In this document: positions 26,382 through 35,477 of the stretch, one piece after another
How the letters are laid out: each line of letters opens with the position of its first letter
Position numbering within the stretch: position 1 is the stretch's first letter
DNA from: Alphaproteobacteria bacterium Ga0077535
GTDB taxonomy: Bacteria > Pseudomonadota > Alphaproteobacteria > Caulobacterales > Aquidulcibacteraceae
Length of the DNA stretch: 64,000 nt
NCBI GenBank assembly: GCA_001464425.1
Contig: LNEK01000037.1
Span: forward strand, 62,001 to 126,000
Direction: 5' to 3'
Position numbers and translations under genes: made by a program
Notes under the pieces: model-generated
Told to the model about the DNA's origin: nothing
Seen by the model: the letters and a program-made list of their open reading frames with translations, nothing else
Databases searched by the model: none

Positions 26382-27487
26382 TAAACCACCACGCTCCGAA
26401 TGCTCTCGCCTTTATGCATCAAATCAAACGCTTCGTTGATGCGCTCGAGCGGCAGCGTGTGGGTGATCATCGGATCGATCTCGATTTTGCCGTCCATGTA
26501 CCAGTCGACGATCTTCGGCACATCGGTGCGGCCGCGCGCGCCGCCGAAGGCCGTGCCCTTCCAGACGCGGCCTGTCACCAGCTGGAACGGGCGCGTGGCG
26601 ATCTCTTTCCCGGACTCGGCGACGCCGATGATGATGCTCTCGCCCCAACCGCGGTGGCAGGCTTCGAGCGCTTGACGCATCACCGTCGTGTTGCCGGTGC
26701 AGTCGAACGTGTAATCGGCGCCGCCGCCGGTGAGTTCGACGAGATGCGCGACCAGATCGCCGCTGACATGTTTCGGGTTGACGAAATGGGTGATGCCGAA
26801 GCGTTTACCCCATTCCTCACGCGCCGGGTTGATATCGACGCCGACAATCATGTTGGCGCCGACGAGTTTGGCGCCCTGCACGACGTTGAGGCCGATGCCG
26901 CCGAGGCCAAACACAATGACGTTCGCGCCAGGCTCAACCTTTGCCGTGTTCGTCACCGCGCCAACGCCAGTCGTAACGCCGCAGCCGATGTAGCAAGCCT
27001 TGTCAAACGGCGCGTCGGTGCGGATCTTCGCCACCGCAATTTCCGGCAGCACGGTGAAGTTCGAAAACGTCGAGCAGCCCATGTAGTGCGCGACCGGCTT
27101 GCCCTTGTAGGAAAAGCGCGAGGTGCCGTCCGGCATCAGGCCTTTACCCTGCGTGGCGCGGATGGCGGTGCAGAGATTGGTTTTGCGCGATAGGCAGCTT
27201 TTACATTGCCGGCATTCCGGCGTGTACAGCGGAATAACGTGATCGCCGACCGCGACGCTGGTTACGCCCGCGCCGATCTCGCGCACAATGCCTGCGCCTT
27301 CATGGCCGAGAATGCTTGGAAAGATGCCTTCGCTATCGAGCCCGTCGAGCGTGTAGGCGTCTGTGTGGCAGATGCCGGTCGCTTTGATCTCGACCAGAAC
27401 TTCGCCCGCGCGCGGCCCTTCCAGATCGAGTTCGACGATTTCCAAAGGCTGCTTGGCTGCGAATGCAACCGCCGCTCTCGTTTTCAT
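26378..27487 (-). CDS. adhC: S-(hydroxymethyl)glutathione dehydrogenase (class III alcohol dehydrogenase)
   Basis: A 369-residue zinc-dependent dehydrogenase that oxidises S-hydroxymethylglutathione to S-formylglutathione with NAD. The catalytic zinc ligands are in TGICHTDAY and GHEGAG, the structural zinc cysteines in [15 protein letters not shown], and the class III signature [10 protein letters not shown] and NAD motif [12 protein letters not shown] are intact. It is the first gene of a minus-strand operon (adhC-gfa-hypothetical-fghA) giving a complete route from formaldehyde to formate. No regulator sits next to it. Confidence 0.95.
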   Translation of the reverse strand: MKTRAAVAFAAKQPLEIVELDLEGPRAGEVLVEIKATGICHTDAYTLDGLDSEGIFPSILGHEGAGIVREIGAGVTSVAVGDHVIPLYTPECRQCKSCLSRKTNLCTAIRATQGKGLMPDGTSRFSYKGKPVAHYMGCSTFSNFTVLPEIAVAKIRTDAPFDKACYIGCGVTTGVGAVTNTAKVEPGANVIVFGLGGIGLNVVQGAKLVGANMIVGVDINPAREEWGKRFGITHFVNPKHVSGDLVAHLVELTGGGADYTFDCTGNTTVMRQALEACHRGWGESIIIGVAESGKEIATRPFQLVTGRVWKGTAFGGARGRTDVPKIVDWYMDGKIEIDPMITHTLPLERINEAFDLMHKGESIRSVVVY

Positions 27488-27526
27488 GAAGCGCGCTCCG
27501 AATGTTTCGGGCGCTTATAGCCGTGC

Positions 27527-27943
27527 TTAGGCGGATTTTCCTAGCTTTTTGCTCTTGCCGGCTTTGCGCTTTGCGCTCGCCTTCTTCGGCTTACGCGCCG
27601 GGCGCGCGGCTTTCTTCGCCGCTGCCTTTTTCTTTGCCTTCGCGACCTTAGCGCGCGGCTTACGCTGCGGCGGCGCACTGGCGAGGAAGAGTTTAGCCAT
27701 CCGCACAATCCGCGCGCGCACCGCCGGATCGACATCGCCTGATTGTCCAGCGAGCATGCGTACCGCTTCTATCGGCGCAAGCACCGCAACCGGCGTGCTG
27801 TAACGCGCAAAACCGACAATCGTTTTTTCTTCCGAGGTGGTTTCCAGCGCGCGCGCGAAATTTGCGCGGCCCTGCGAGGTGGAAAACGAGGTGGTCTCGC
27901 TCTCTGCGCCGCGTTTGCGCTTCGACGGCTTGCCAGGGCTCAT
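27527..27943 (-). CDS. Phd-like N-terminal domain with Lys/Ala-rich histone-H1-like tail
   Basis: A 138-residue basic protein. The ATG at 27943 is the most likely start. Residues about 15-75 (SFSTSQGRANFARALE, then GFARYSTPVAVLAPIEAVRMLAG) resemble the Phd/YefM antitoxin fold. The last 45 residues are almost only Lys, Ala, Arg and Pro in AKKKAAAKK-like repeats, as in bacterial histone H1-like or AlgP tails, which bind DNA non-specifically. No toxin gene is adjacent. The upstream gene on the same strand stops five bases before. A DNA-binding role is inferred from composition. Confidence 0.55.
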   Translation of the reverse strand: MSPGKPSKRKRGAESETTSFSTSQGRANFARALETTSEEKTIVGFARYSTPVAVLAPIEAVRMLAGQSGDVDPAVRARIVRMAKLFLASAPPQRKPRAKVAKAKKKAAAKKAARPARKPKKASAKRKAGKSKKLGKSA

Positions 27944-27947
27944 AGTA

Positions 27948-28634
27948 CTAACCGCTCGCGGGTTCGATCTGGCGGCCGAATAGCCCCGGATCCCAAAGTG
28001 TTTCGGACGGTGCGTAGTCCGCATAGCTCCACAGCGGGCCGAGATAGACCAACGCCGTATTCACCTTAGAGCGAACAAGAAGCACAACGTTTTTGCAGCC
28101 GTGTGACCCTTGTTGGGCAAAAGCGTTGAGCATTTGTATACAAGATGTAACGTGCGTCGATACTTCCGTTGCTTGCGTGTACTTTGTGCTCGCTTCGACA
28201 CGCCTCGCGAAACCTGTACGTGTGTCCTGCAGGAACATCTGCAATTCTCGCGCGATACCGGTCATCATATGATGCAGCATGCGCCAGCTACGGCGCTCAT
28301 AGCCTACGGCGCGCCGGCTGCCGCCTGTGCCGCCCCGTCCACCCGGCGCGGGACGCTTGCGGCCGCAGTCCGGTGAGTCAAAATCCGGCTGCATGATCAC
28401 TTCGAGCTTCCAGGTTTCTCCCTCGAAATCATAGGTGAGCGAAAATCCGTACTCGAACATTTCGAAGGGAATGACCGTGCAACGATAGCCTTCCCCTTCC
28501 AATTCGGGATTGGTGAAGTCCCGGATCAGCTTGCGGCAATGTTTTTCCAGCGCCCTGATTTCCGGCGTGGCGAAATGATGTAGGATGGCCTCTACGCTGA
28601 CACCCCAGCCAAATCGCTTCGTGACATCAGGCAT
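27948..28634 (-). CDS. hypothetical protein, 228 aa
   Basis: A soluble protein without signal or membrane segments, starting at the ATG at 28634 (MPDVTKRFGWG). The N-terminal half is rich in aromatic and acidic residues (FEMFEYGFSLTYDFEGETWKL); a Gly/Arg-rich linker sits near residue 95-110 (PAPGGRGGTGGSRRAVGYERR), followed by a helical Met/His-rich part. Three or four cysteines are scattered. I recognise no family. It ends four bases before the start of the H1-tailed gene, so the two are likely co-transcribed. Confidence 0.6.
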   Translation of the reverse strand: MPDVTKRFGWGVSVEAILHHFATPEIRALEKHCRKLIRDFTNPELEGEGYRCTVIPFEMFEYGFSLTYDFEGETWKLEVIMQPDFDSPDCGRKRPAPGGRGGTGGSRRAVGYERRSWRMLHHMMTGIARELQMFLQDTRTGFARRVEASTKYTQATEVSTHVTSCIQMLNAFAQQGSHGCKNVVLLVRSKVNTALVYLGPLWSYADYAPSETLWDPGLFGRQIEPASG

Positions 28635-29156
28635 CGCGTCGTCCTCATCGGTTCGGGGGGCGTTTAGAAGCGCGGGCGAAGGGACACGCAAATCTCTGCG
28701 CCGTCAACGAAACGCTGCGCGAACACCCGCGCAAGATTGTGTAATGTTTTGAAAGTGTGGCTTTGCCGCTGTTAATCGCAAAAAACGGCGCGCAAAAACT
28801 TGTACAAGAATTGTTTCTGGCTTGACCGCACGCCGCTGGCGGCGTTTGCTGGCGATGGCACGGGGGTGCTGACTGCGCTGGCGGGGCGGCCGCTGAACCG
28901 GAAGTCTCGCCGGCGCTTTTAACTTCTCACTCGTCCGGGAACTCGGCGCCCTCGTTCCCTGCCTTTGTCCGGAATCGGACAATCGCTCCGTCTGGTCAGA
29001 GAGGCGAAATAATTCAGTCTGGCGCGGAACGACTTTGCCAAGGCGACGTTTTATCCACGGCGCCGACCTACTCCCCCCGCCCAAGGCGCCACCGCAGCAA
29101 GGGCCGGATCGAGAGATCCGGCCCATCTGCATTTAGGGACTTGGCGTGCGCCGCCC
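28635..29156. other. intergenic region, 522 bases, no supported gene
   Basis: No reading frame here has plausible composition; the longest, on the minus strand from 29132 to 28704, is Arg/Ala/Ser-rich and lacks a ribosome site. An AT-richer patch runs from about 28735 to 28830 and probably includes the promoter of the 28634 gene, though no convincing -35/-10 pair stands out. A perfect hairpin at 29101-29124 lies just beyond the phosphodiesterase stop. Confidence 0.6.
29101..29124 (-). terminator. perfect 10-bp hairpin after the phosphodiesterase gene
   Basis: GGGCCGGATC and its exact inverse flank a GAGA tetraloop, 33 bases past the stop of the minus-strand phosphodiesterase. The stem is very stable but is not followed by a clear U-run on either strand, so it could be a Rho-dependent stop, an RNA-stabilising 3' end, or incidental. 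Confidence 0.4.
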
Positions 29157-29912
29157 TCACAATCCCATGAAATGGCTGACGAAACCGTCTTGCTCCGACC
29201 AGATATGGAGCATCCAGCCCGGCTGTTCTGAGGTTTTCGGTGCAATCGGCTGCGCATCCGTCAGCGCCAGCCCATACGCCCACGACGTCGAAGGGGCGAT
29301 GATCACCGGCGCATGCGCGACTTGCCCGAACACCACGCGGTGGTGGTGCCCGCAAATAATCCTGCGCACGTGCTTGTGCTTAGAGATTACGGTTTTGAGA
29401 AGTTTCGCATCACGCAGACCGATCTGATCGAACAACACGTCGTGCGTGGCGATCGGCGGATGATGCAGCGCCACAATCGTAGGCCGGCTTGAGACGGAGA
29501 GCGTGCGATCCAGCCACTCCGCCTGCGCGTCGGTGAGCATGCCATGCGTTTCGCCGGGCACGATCTGGTCCACACACACGATGCGCACCGGAAATTGGTC
29601 CAGTGCGAAGGATAAAAAGCCGTCCTGAGGCAGATATTGGTGCGTTGGGAAATGCGCGCGAATGCGCGCGCGCTGATCGTGGTTGCCCGGCATCAAGAAC
29701 AGCGGCGCAGGCGGATCGATAAGCGCCGTAGCGAGCGCTGCATATTCCTCATCGCGCTCGTCGTTGACGAGGTCGCCGGTCATCAAGATAGCGTCGGCTG
29801 CGTAGTCACGCGCCTGCGCCAACGCGCGCGTCAGCTGACGGAGCGAGGCGCCCTCATCATCGACACGGACATGCGTGTCGGAAATCTGCGCAAGCAAAAA
29901 CCTTCTGCTCAT
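29157..29912 (-). CDS. metallophosphoesterase, CpdA-like cyclic nucleotide phosphodiesterase
   Basis: A 251-residue calcineurin-type phosphoesterase with all metal motifs: ISDTHV (D-x-H), MTGDLVND (GD), MPGNHDQ (GNHD), ALHHPP (His) and ICGHHHRV (GHxH). Order and length fit class III cAMP phosphodiesterases (CpdA/Icc). The immediate upstream neighbour on the same strand is a class III cyclase gene, which supports cyclic-nucleotide turnover, although phosphoesterases of this family also use other substrates. No membrane segment is seen. Confidence 0.82.
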   Translation of the reverse strand: MSRRFLLAQISDTHVRVDDEGASLRQLTRALAQARDYAADAILMTGDLVNDERDEEYAALATALIDPPAPLFLMPGNHDQRARIRAHFPTHQYLPQDGFLSFALDQFPVRIVCVDQIVPGETHGMLTDAQAEWLDRTLSVSSRPTIVALHHPPIATHDVLFDQIGLRDAKLLKTVISKHKHVRRIICGHHHRVVFGQVAHAPVIIAPSTSWAYGLALTDAQPIAPKTSEQPGWMLHIWSEQDGFVSHFMGL

Positions 29913-30004
29913 GCCGCGTTACGCCCCAAGCTTGATCCACCCCTGAAGGCGCGACCATGGGGAGCCGGCGCTGAATCGTCTGTGCCCGCGGTCACACCAA
30001 GCGC

Positions 30005-31517
30005 TTAGTCCAGGGCGCGGGCCACGCGGAAGCCAAGGCCCTGGGCGCGTTGATCGGGGCGGACAGCCTGACGCGCCGCAGCGCGGAGAGATTGCGCCTG
30101 ATCGGCGAACCCGCCGCCGCGGAAGACACGGCGCGGGCATTCATCCGCCTGCACGGCCCCGCCGTCGATCGGCGCGAGCTCATAGCTGGGGGCGTAGCAA
30201 TCTTCGACCCACTCGCCGACATTGCCGTGCATGTCAAACAACGTGAACGCGTTCGCCTCATGCGCACCGACCGGCGTCGTTTGACGCGCACGGAACGTCG
30301 CTTGCGTGGCTGTCACGCGCGGGCCAAAGCCGTAAGCGTCGCTGACGCCTGCACGCGCAGCGCAGGCCACCGACCTGAGAGTTTAGCCACGCCAAATAAC
30401 TTTGGGCGTCTTCCCACGACACGTTCGTCACCGGACGATCGCCGCGGCCCCAGCCGCCGTCCGACGGCGAATAGCCATTGCAGCCGCCGGCCGCGAGACA
30501 TGCATCCCACTGCGCGAAGGTGACTTCATACTTGCCGACAGCAAACGAGCGCACCGTGACTTCGCGTTGTGGGCCCTCATCGCGGCCGCGGCCAACCTCC
30601 GTGGCCGGCGAGCCCATGGTGAACAGGCCGCCGCCAAGCACCACCATCTCCGGGCAATTGTCGCAATCGCGGAACGTGTGACCCGGCGTGTAGGTAACCG
30701 GCACCATATCCTGCGCCTCGGTTTGCACCGGAACTTGCGGAGAAACCGCACTGGATTCTTGCGGCGCTTGCTGTTGCTGTTGTTGTTGCTGCTGTTGATA
30801 TTGCTGCACCATCGGCTCGGCAAAGCGCCAGATCGCGGGGCTAAAGTAGATCCCGACCGCAAGCACCACCGCCACCGCCGTGAACCACGCGATCTTGCGC
30901 GAGAGCCTTGCGAATTTCTGACGCTTGGAGAGAATCTCGAACGTCTGAACGCGCTGCTCCATGTTATCGAGCGGCTTCTGGCCCCGCGATTGGAACGCCG
31001 CCGTGGGCGATGAGCGCGCCATCGAGCGGAACTCCGCCGAGACTAACGCCGAGCCGGGCTCCGCCAATTCCTGCAGCCGCGCCGCAACGTTCACGCCATG
31101 GCCGAGCAGATCGTTCGTCGCAGTGACGACAACATCGCCAACGTGCGCGCCAACACGGATCGGCGGCTCGCCTCTGCCGCGTTTATCGAGAATGTCTTGG
31201 ATCGCGCCGAGCGCCGCGCCGGCCGAGGCGAACTCGACCATGAAGCCGTCGCCCGCTGTGTTGAAGAGACGGCCGCCGTGCCTATTGGCGGTGGAGTCGA
31301 TGCGCGCACGGAGCGCTTCAACCTTGCGCGCCGCATTGCGCTGGTCGCGCTCCGACATCGTCGAGAAGCCGACAATGTCGACCGCTACGATGGACGCCAG
31401 ACGGATCGTCCGGTCTTCGCTCGAATTTGCATTGATGGGCGGAGCCGGAGGGCTCGGCGCCCGCGCGGCGCTGTTGGCCTCGACGTCGTCAGACCGATTT
31501 TCTTGTTCTTCGCTCAC
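30005..31517 (-). pseudogene. class III cyclase - membrane helix - polyQ - formylglycine-enzyme-like fusion, frameshifted
   Basis: From the GTG at 31517 the protein runs in one frame to about 30350: cyclase domain with both aspartates (IVAVDIVGFS, TAGDGFM) and GHGVNVAARL, one transmembrane helix (IAWFTAVAVVLAVGIYFSPAIW), a polyglutamine linker, and a SUMF1/FGE-like domain (MVVLGGGLFTMGSP, VGKYEVTFAQWDACL, NVSWEDAQSYLAWL). The domain then continues in another frame (CAARAGVSDAYGFG, FDMHGNVGEWVEDCY, GLGFRVARALD) to the stop at 30005. The expected RLPxEAEWE block between the halves is missing, so a short deletion of non-triplet length is likely. The protein would be truncated at 30258 unless this is an assembly error. 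Confidence 0.72.
30768..30806 (-). repeat. CAA/CAG trinucleotide repeat encoding polyglutamine
   Basis: Ten consecutive CAA/CAG codons (30768-30797), then Tyr and two more Gln codons, sit between the membrane helix and the FGE-like domain of the cyclase fusion. Such tracts can change length by slippage; codons are mixed, which would lower that rate. Confidence 0.8.
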
Positions 31518-31583
31518 GGCTCATTCCCCACACGCGGTGAGAATAGCCTCCTCCCAGAGGCATTACCACCGCCGACCCTCCTC

Positions 31584-33195
31584 TCACTCGCCTGAATCGA
31601 CCATGAGCAGAAGCGAACTCATGTTCTGGATGAAAGCGCCGGTTGAAATGCCGGTGGCTGGGGTCGAAGTCACGTAAGGCGAGGTGTCGTACTGGTCGCC
31701 CACCAGGGTTTGCGCGAAATCGCCTGGGCTGGCTGGTGGCCGTCAGCGGCGTCGGCCAATAGCCCTCCGCATTCAATGTCGCGATCAGTTCGCGCGTGCG
31801 CTCCGGCGTCGGGGCCTGCACCGCACCAGCGCCAGCATTCGAGGTCATGTCAGAAACCTCGATGTTTTGGGTCGTGAAGAAGCGCGGCAACTCGAAATTC
31901 GCACGCCGGTGGAACGGCGACGCTGCCGCCAAAGTCGTGGGGTTGGCGCTGCGCAGCCGGTCGTAGCGCGCGCGCAGCGCGGCGACATCGAGCGCGCGCC
32001 ATTGCGAATAGTGCGTGATCGGCCGCTCTGGGTTGTAGTCCCAATAATATGCGCCGCTCACGACATTGGAGCCGCGGCGATGATTGATGCGCGCGCGATT
32101 GGTGCGGAGCTCGATGAAGGTTGGATAGTGACGTCCAGCAACGCGCACTTGGTTGTCTGGCAAGCGCAGACTATCGAGCCAAGCTAATGCTTCCGGCACG
32201 CGCGCGATGAAACGCTCGTCGCCAGTCCATTCATAGAAGTTGAGCAGCTGACCGATATTCGTCGCGGTGGTGTGCGTTGCCAGCGATTCCGGTTCGTAAC
32301 TGCGCGCGCCCACTGGCGCGAGCGTTTCGGCATCATGCTGCAAACTCCAGCCCGCTTGCGGCGCGGGTTGGTGGGTAGCGAGGAAAACGTCCATCGCTCT
32401 GCGAATTGCGCGTAGAGCGCGATCATCGCCCAAAGTCTGATGCGCCATCAGCAAGAACTTGATGTTCTCGCCCGCAACATCGTCGTTGAACGTAATCTGG
32501 CGGATATAAGATTCTTCTTCGGAATGGCGCGGAAAGCGCTGCGGCCAGCCGCCATTTTCGTATTGGCTGTCGAGCACGAACAGGATTGCGCGTTCGAGCG
32601 GCGCACGCAGGCGCGAGGCGCGGCGTTCTAGGTAAAGGCGCAACAAAAATTGCGACGCCTCGCTCGTGCCTGCGTCATCAAACGTCGCGTTGCCGTAATA
32701 GTGGTGGAATTCTTCGAGCCGCCAGCCGTTCTTGCCGATCGTATCGTACCAGCGCCGCGCGCTCTCTTCGCCCGCAAAGTCGTGCAGATAATTCCAACCG
32801 CCTGCTGGGTGTTGCGCCGCGATCAAACCATCGGCCACTTCCATCGCGGCCTGATAGTAAAATTCATCGCGCGTTGCGTGATAGCAATCGAGATAAAGAT
32901 GCCCGACCGTGGCTGTGCCCGGCGGCTGGATCCAAATCATCGTCTCGTACGCTTCCATCTCGCCCCAACGGCGCGAGAAGTCTTCCGCGTAGCTCCACAC
33001 GTAGCCGCCGCGATATGCTGCCAGCTCGCGCATGAATCTCGCGGCACGCTTCATTGTCGTCCGAGCATCGCGCCGCAGATCGCTGTTACCGGTGTCATCA
33101 CCCGCAATAAAAAAAGACGAGCACGCACTCGTCAAAACCGCGCCCGATGCGCCCGCAAGCAGCGCGCGGCGCGAGGTGTTTCGCACTTCGGTCAT
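31584..33195 (-). pseudogene. PL10-like pectate lyase lipoprotein with a C-terminal frameshift
   Basis: The ATG at 33195 begins a twin-arginine-like lipoprotein signal (SRRALLAGASGAVLTSAC). The body matches polysaccharide lyase family 10: SQYENGGWPQRFP and QITFNDDVAGENIKFLL are characteristic. After TPLTATSQP the frame changes: the alternative frame gives GDFAQTLVGDQYDTSPY and ends at 31584, a more protein-like tail than the Arg-rich in-frame read-through to 31489. One extra base near 31724-31727 explains this. Only the last about 45 residues are affected. It follows the acyl-CoA ligase gene by 23 bases. Substrate is inferred from family only. Confidence 0.65.
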
Positions 33196-33218
33196 GATCG
33201 TCTCGCGTCCCCTAGCGC

Positions 33219-34724
33219 TCAACGCACGGGCGCAACCGGCCCAGGCGCGAGCATGTGTTTTCTTATCTTGCCCGCAGCCGTGCGCGGGAATTCATCCACG
33301 AAGGTGACGTGGCGCGGGATTTTATAACCAGCCAAATTGGCGCGGCAAAACTGAATCACCTCATTGGCCGAGATCGGCGCCGCATCGGGTCGCAGCAGCA
33401 CGAAAGCGTGGCCAACTTCGCCCCACTTTTCGTCCGCCACCCCGAGCACCGCAGCTTCCAGCACCGCAGGGTGCCGCGCCAACGCGTTTTCCACTTCGGC
33501 CGGATAAACGTTCTCGCCGCCGGAAATGTACATCTCCTTGATCCGGCCAGCGACGTAGTAGCAGCCATCCGCATCGCGCCGGCCGATATCGCCGCTCTTC
33601 AACCAGCGATCAGCCGTGAACGCCTTCGCCGTTTCTTCGGGCCGCTTCCAGTAGCCGGGCGTGAGTCCAGCGCCGCGCATCCAGATCTCGCCGCTCTCGC
33701 CTTCGGCGACATCTTCGCCATTCGCATCGACGATGCGCACATCCAGCAGCATTTGCGGTTTGCCGACTGAGCCAATTTTCGTCAGCGCATCTTCAGGCGC
33801 GGCGACGAATGCAGTCGGCCCGGTCTCGGTCATGCCGTAGCCATTGCACACGCGCACGCCGCGCGCCGCGAAACGCTCGACCAGCACATCCGACAATGGC
33901 GCGCCGCCGCAGCCCCAAGCGCGTACACGCGATAGCTCGGCGCTTTCGAACGCAGAATGCAGCGCAAGCTGCTGATAAACAGCCGGCACGCCGAAAAACA
34001 CATCGAGACGCGGCATCAATTCAAGCGCACGCGCTTCGTCGAAGCCCGGCATGACGATCACCGTGCCGCCTGCGATCAGGGTCGGCAGCGTCACCAGCTG
34101 CAAGCCCGCGGTGTGAAATAGCGGCAGGAAATTGAGTGTCGTATCGCTGGCGCGCACACCAAAGGCTTGCGTCACATGAAACGCATTCACCGCCGCCATT
34201 TGATAGGTTTGGATCACGCCCTTCGGCGTCCCCGTCGTGCCTGACGTATAGCTTAGCGACCAAATCGCATCGCCTGGCCAGCGGCGCTCCGTGCGCAGTG
34301 GCGCTAAGTTTTGGAGGCCGTTTTCATAGGTTTCATCGAGCCCGAGGAGCGCCAGGCGGTCGCGCTTGAGCGCCTGCGCGCATGCGGCGTCTTCAACGCC
34401 AAACACCAAAACCCTCGGCGTGCAATCATCCAGCAACGGCGAAAGTTCAACCGCAGGTGCGCGCCAATTCAGCGGCACGAGAATGGCGCCGAGCTTGCCG
34501 CAGGCGAACATGATCTCGAAAAATTCGATGCGGTTGCGGCAGAGGATCGCCACGCGATCTTCGCGCGCAACACCAAGCGCCGCCAGCACGGCAGCGGCGC
34601 GAGATGCGCGATCGTCCAGGGCTGCATAGGTAAGCGTACGCCCGGTCAGCGCGTCTTCAAACGCGACGCCATCCGGCGTCAGCGCCGCGCGCTTGGCTGT
34701 GATGTCGACGAGGTCGACACTCAT
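33219..34724 (-). CDS. AMP-dependent acyl-CoA synthetase/ligase
   Basis: A 501-residue adenylate-forming enzyme that activates a carboxylic acid as its CoA thioester. Motifs: the P-loop SYTSGTTGTPKG, NGYGMTETGPTAF, the GYWKRPEETAKAF-x-DRWLKSGD hinge region, and the C-terminal lysine in FPRTAAGKIRKHM. It resembles fatty-acid/aryl-acid CoA ligases (FadD-type). The ATG at 34724 has GGAGG five bases upstream, better than the GTG two codons before. It follows the TetR gene by 25 bases, so TetR probably controls it. Confidence 0.88.
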   Translation of the reverse strand: MSVDLVDITAKRAALTPDGVAFEDALTGRTLTYAALDDRASRAAAVLAALGVAREDRVAILCRNRIEFFEIMFACGKLGAILVPLNWRAPAVELSPLLDDCTPRVLVFGVEDAACAQALKRDRLALLGLDETYENGLQNLAPLRTERRWPGDAIWSLSYTSGTTGTPKGVIQTYQMAAVNAFHVTQAFGVRASDTTLNFLPLFHTAGLQLVTLPTLIAGGTVIVMPGFDEARALELMPRLDVFFGVPAVYQQLALHSAFESAELSRVRAWGCGGAPLSDVLVERFAARGVRVCNGYGMTETGPTAFVAAPEDALTKIGSVGKPQMLLDVRIVDANGEDVAEGESGEIWMRGAGLTPGYWKRPEETAKAFTADRWLKSGDIGRRDADGCYYVAGRIKEMYISGGENVYPAEVENALARHPAVLEAAVLGVADEKWGEVGHAFVLLRPDAAPISANEVIQFCRANLAGYKIPRHVTFVDEFPRTAAGKIRKHMLAPGPVAPVR

Positions 34725-34749
34725 TGTCACCTCCCTTGGCCCGCTTCTC

Positions 34750-35397
34750 TTAGGAAGCGTCGCCCTTCTTGGCCCGCGGCGCGAGCCCGTTGATCATCAA
34801 ATCTGCAGCTGCCTCTGACACCGCGCCGATATCGGCAGCATCATCCCAAATGCCGAACTTCAACCCCAAGAAGGTCGAAGCGCCCATCAGCGCCCAGACG
34901 CGGACATCATCATTGCCGTCACTGATCTCGCCGCGCTTGGAGGCTTGCGCCAACTGCTGGCGATACGCTTCGGAGAAGGTGCGGTAGTAAGCGCGGTACG
35001 CTTCCGGGGCGACGAACTGCGCCTCCATTACGATGCGATAGAGCGCCTTATGGGAGCGCACGAACTCGACGTAGGCCTGGATGCCCAAACGCTCGGCTTC
35101 GAGCCGGTTTGGCGCGTCCTTTACGCTTTCGCTCAAAGCATGGCGGGTGCGCGCACCCATGTCCGCGACCAGCGCTTTGAACACCTCCTCCTTCGACTTG
35201 AAGTAGACGTAGAAGGTGCCGAGCCCGACGCCCGCCGACTGCGTGATGTTGGAGATGGCTGTCTCGTGATAGCCGCGCGTCCCGAATTCCTCACCGGCCG
35301 CATCCAAGAGCCGCCGGAGCGTGCGCCGGCCGCGCTCCGTCTTGGGGCCGCTGCGCTCCTCCGTAGCCGCCGCCTCGGAACCTGAATGTTGACTCAT
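34750..35397 (-). CDS. TetR/AcrR family transcriptional regulator
   Basis: A 215-residue repressor. The helix-turn-helix is at about residues 24-70 (RRLLDAAGEEFGTRGYHETAISNITQSAGVGLGTFYVYF in pieces: TRGYHETAISNI and AGVGLGTFYVYFKSKEE). The C-terminal ligand domain is acyl-CoA/lipid-sensor-like in pattern. The ATG has CGGAG nine bases upstream. It heads a minus-strand unit with the acyl-CoA ligase and is divergent from the hydrolase/TonB receptor/MFS genes; the 80-base gap holds a good promoter and an inverted repeat it could bind. Confidence 0.87.
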   Translation of the reverse strand: MSQHSGSEAAATEERSGPKTERGRRTLRRLLDAAGEEFGTRGYHETAISNITQSAGVGLGTFYVYFKSKEEVFKALVADMGARTRHALSESVKDAPNRLEAERLGIQAYVEFVRSHKALYRIVMEAQFVAPEAYRAYYRTFSEAYRQQLAQASKRGEISDGNDDVRVWALMGASTFLGLKFGIWDDAADIGAVSEAAADLMINGLAPRAKKGDAS

Positions 35398-35417
35398 GTT
35401 TCAAGTCTCCGTTATAA
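35389..35417 (+). promoter_or_regulatory. sigma70-type promoter for the hydrolase-TonB receptor operon
   Basis: TTGACT at 35389-35394 and TTATAA at 35412-35417 are separated by 17 bases, close to consensus. The -35 box overlaps the first codons of the divergent tetR gene. Transcription would start near 35424, leaving a leader of about 54 bases that contains the inverted repeat at 35439. Confidence 0.6.
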
Positions 35418-35438
35418 GTCGCGGCAAGACAAGAATAA

Positions 35439-35461
35439 TTCGGCCCGAGAACCAGGCCGAA
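35439..35461. promoter_or_regulatory. inverted repeat, candidate TetR operator
   Basis: TTCGGCC and GGCCGAA flank nine bases in the short divergent gap between tetR (34750-35397) and the hydrolase gene. The placement just after the predicted start of rightward transcription suits an operator. The 7-base arms are short, so the call is tentative. Confidence 0.4.
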
Positions 35462-35477
35462 GGGGGGAATACCGGGC

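Noticed and set aside
28704-29132. 142-residue minus-strand frame in the 28.6-29.1 kb gap
   Set aside because: Basic, low-information sequence with no ribosome site and no family; treated as non-coding.
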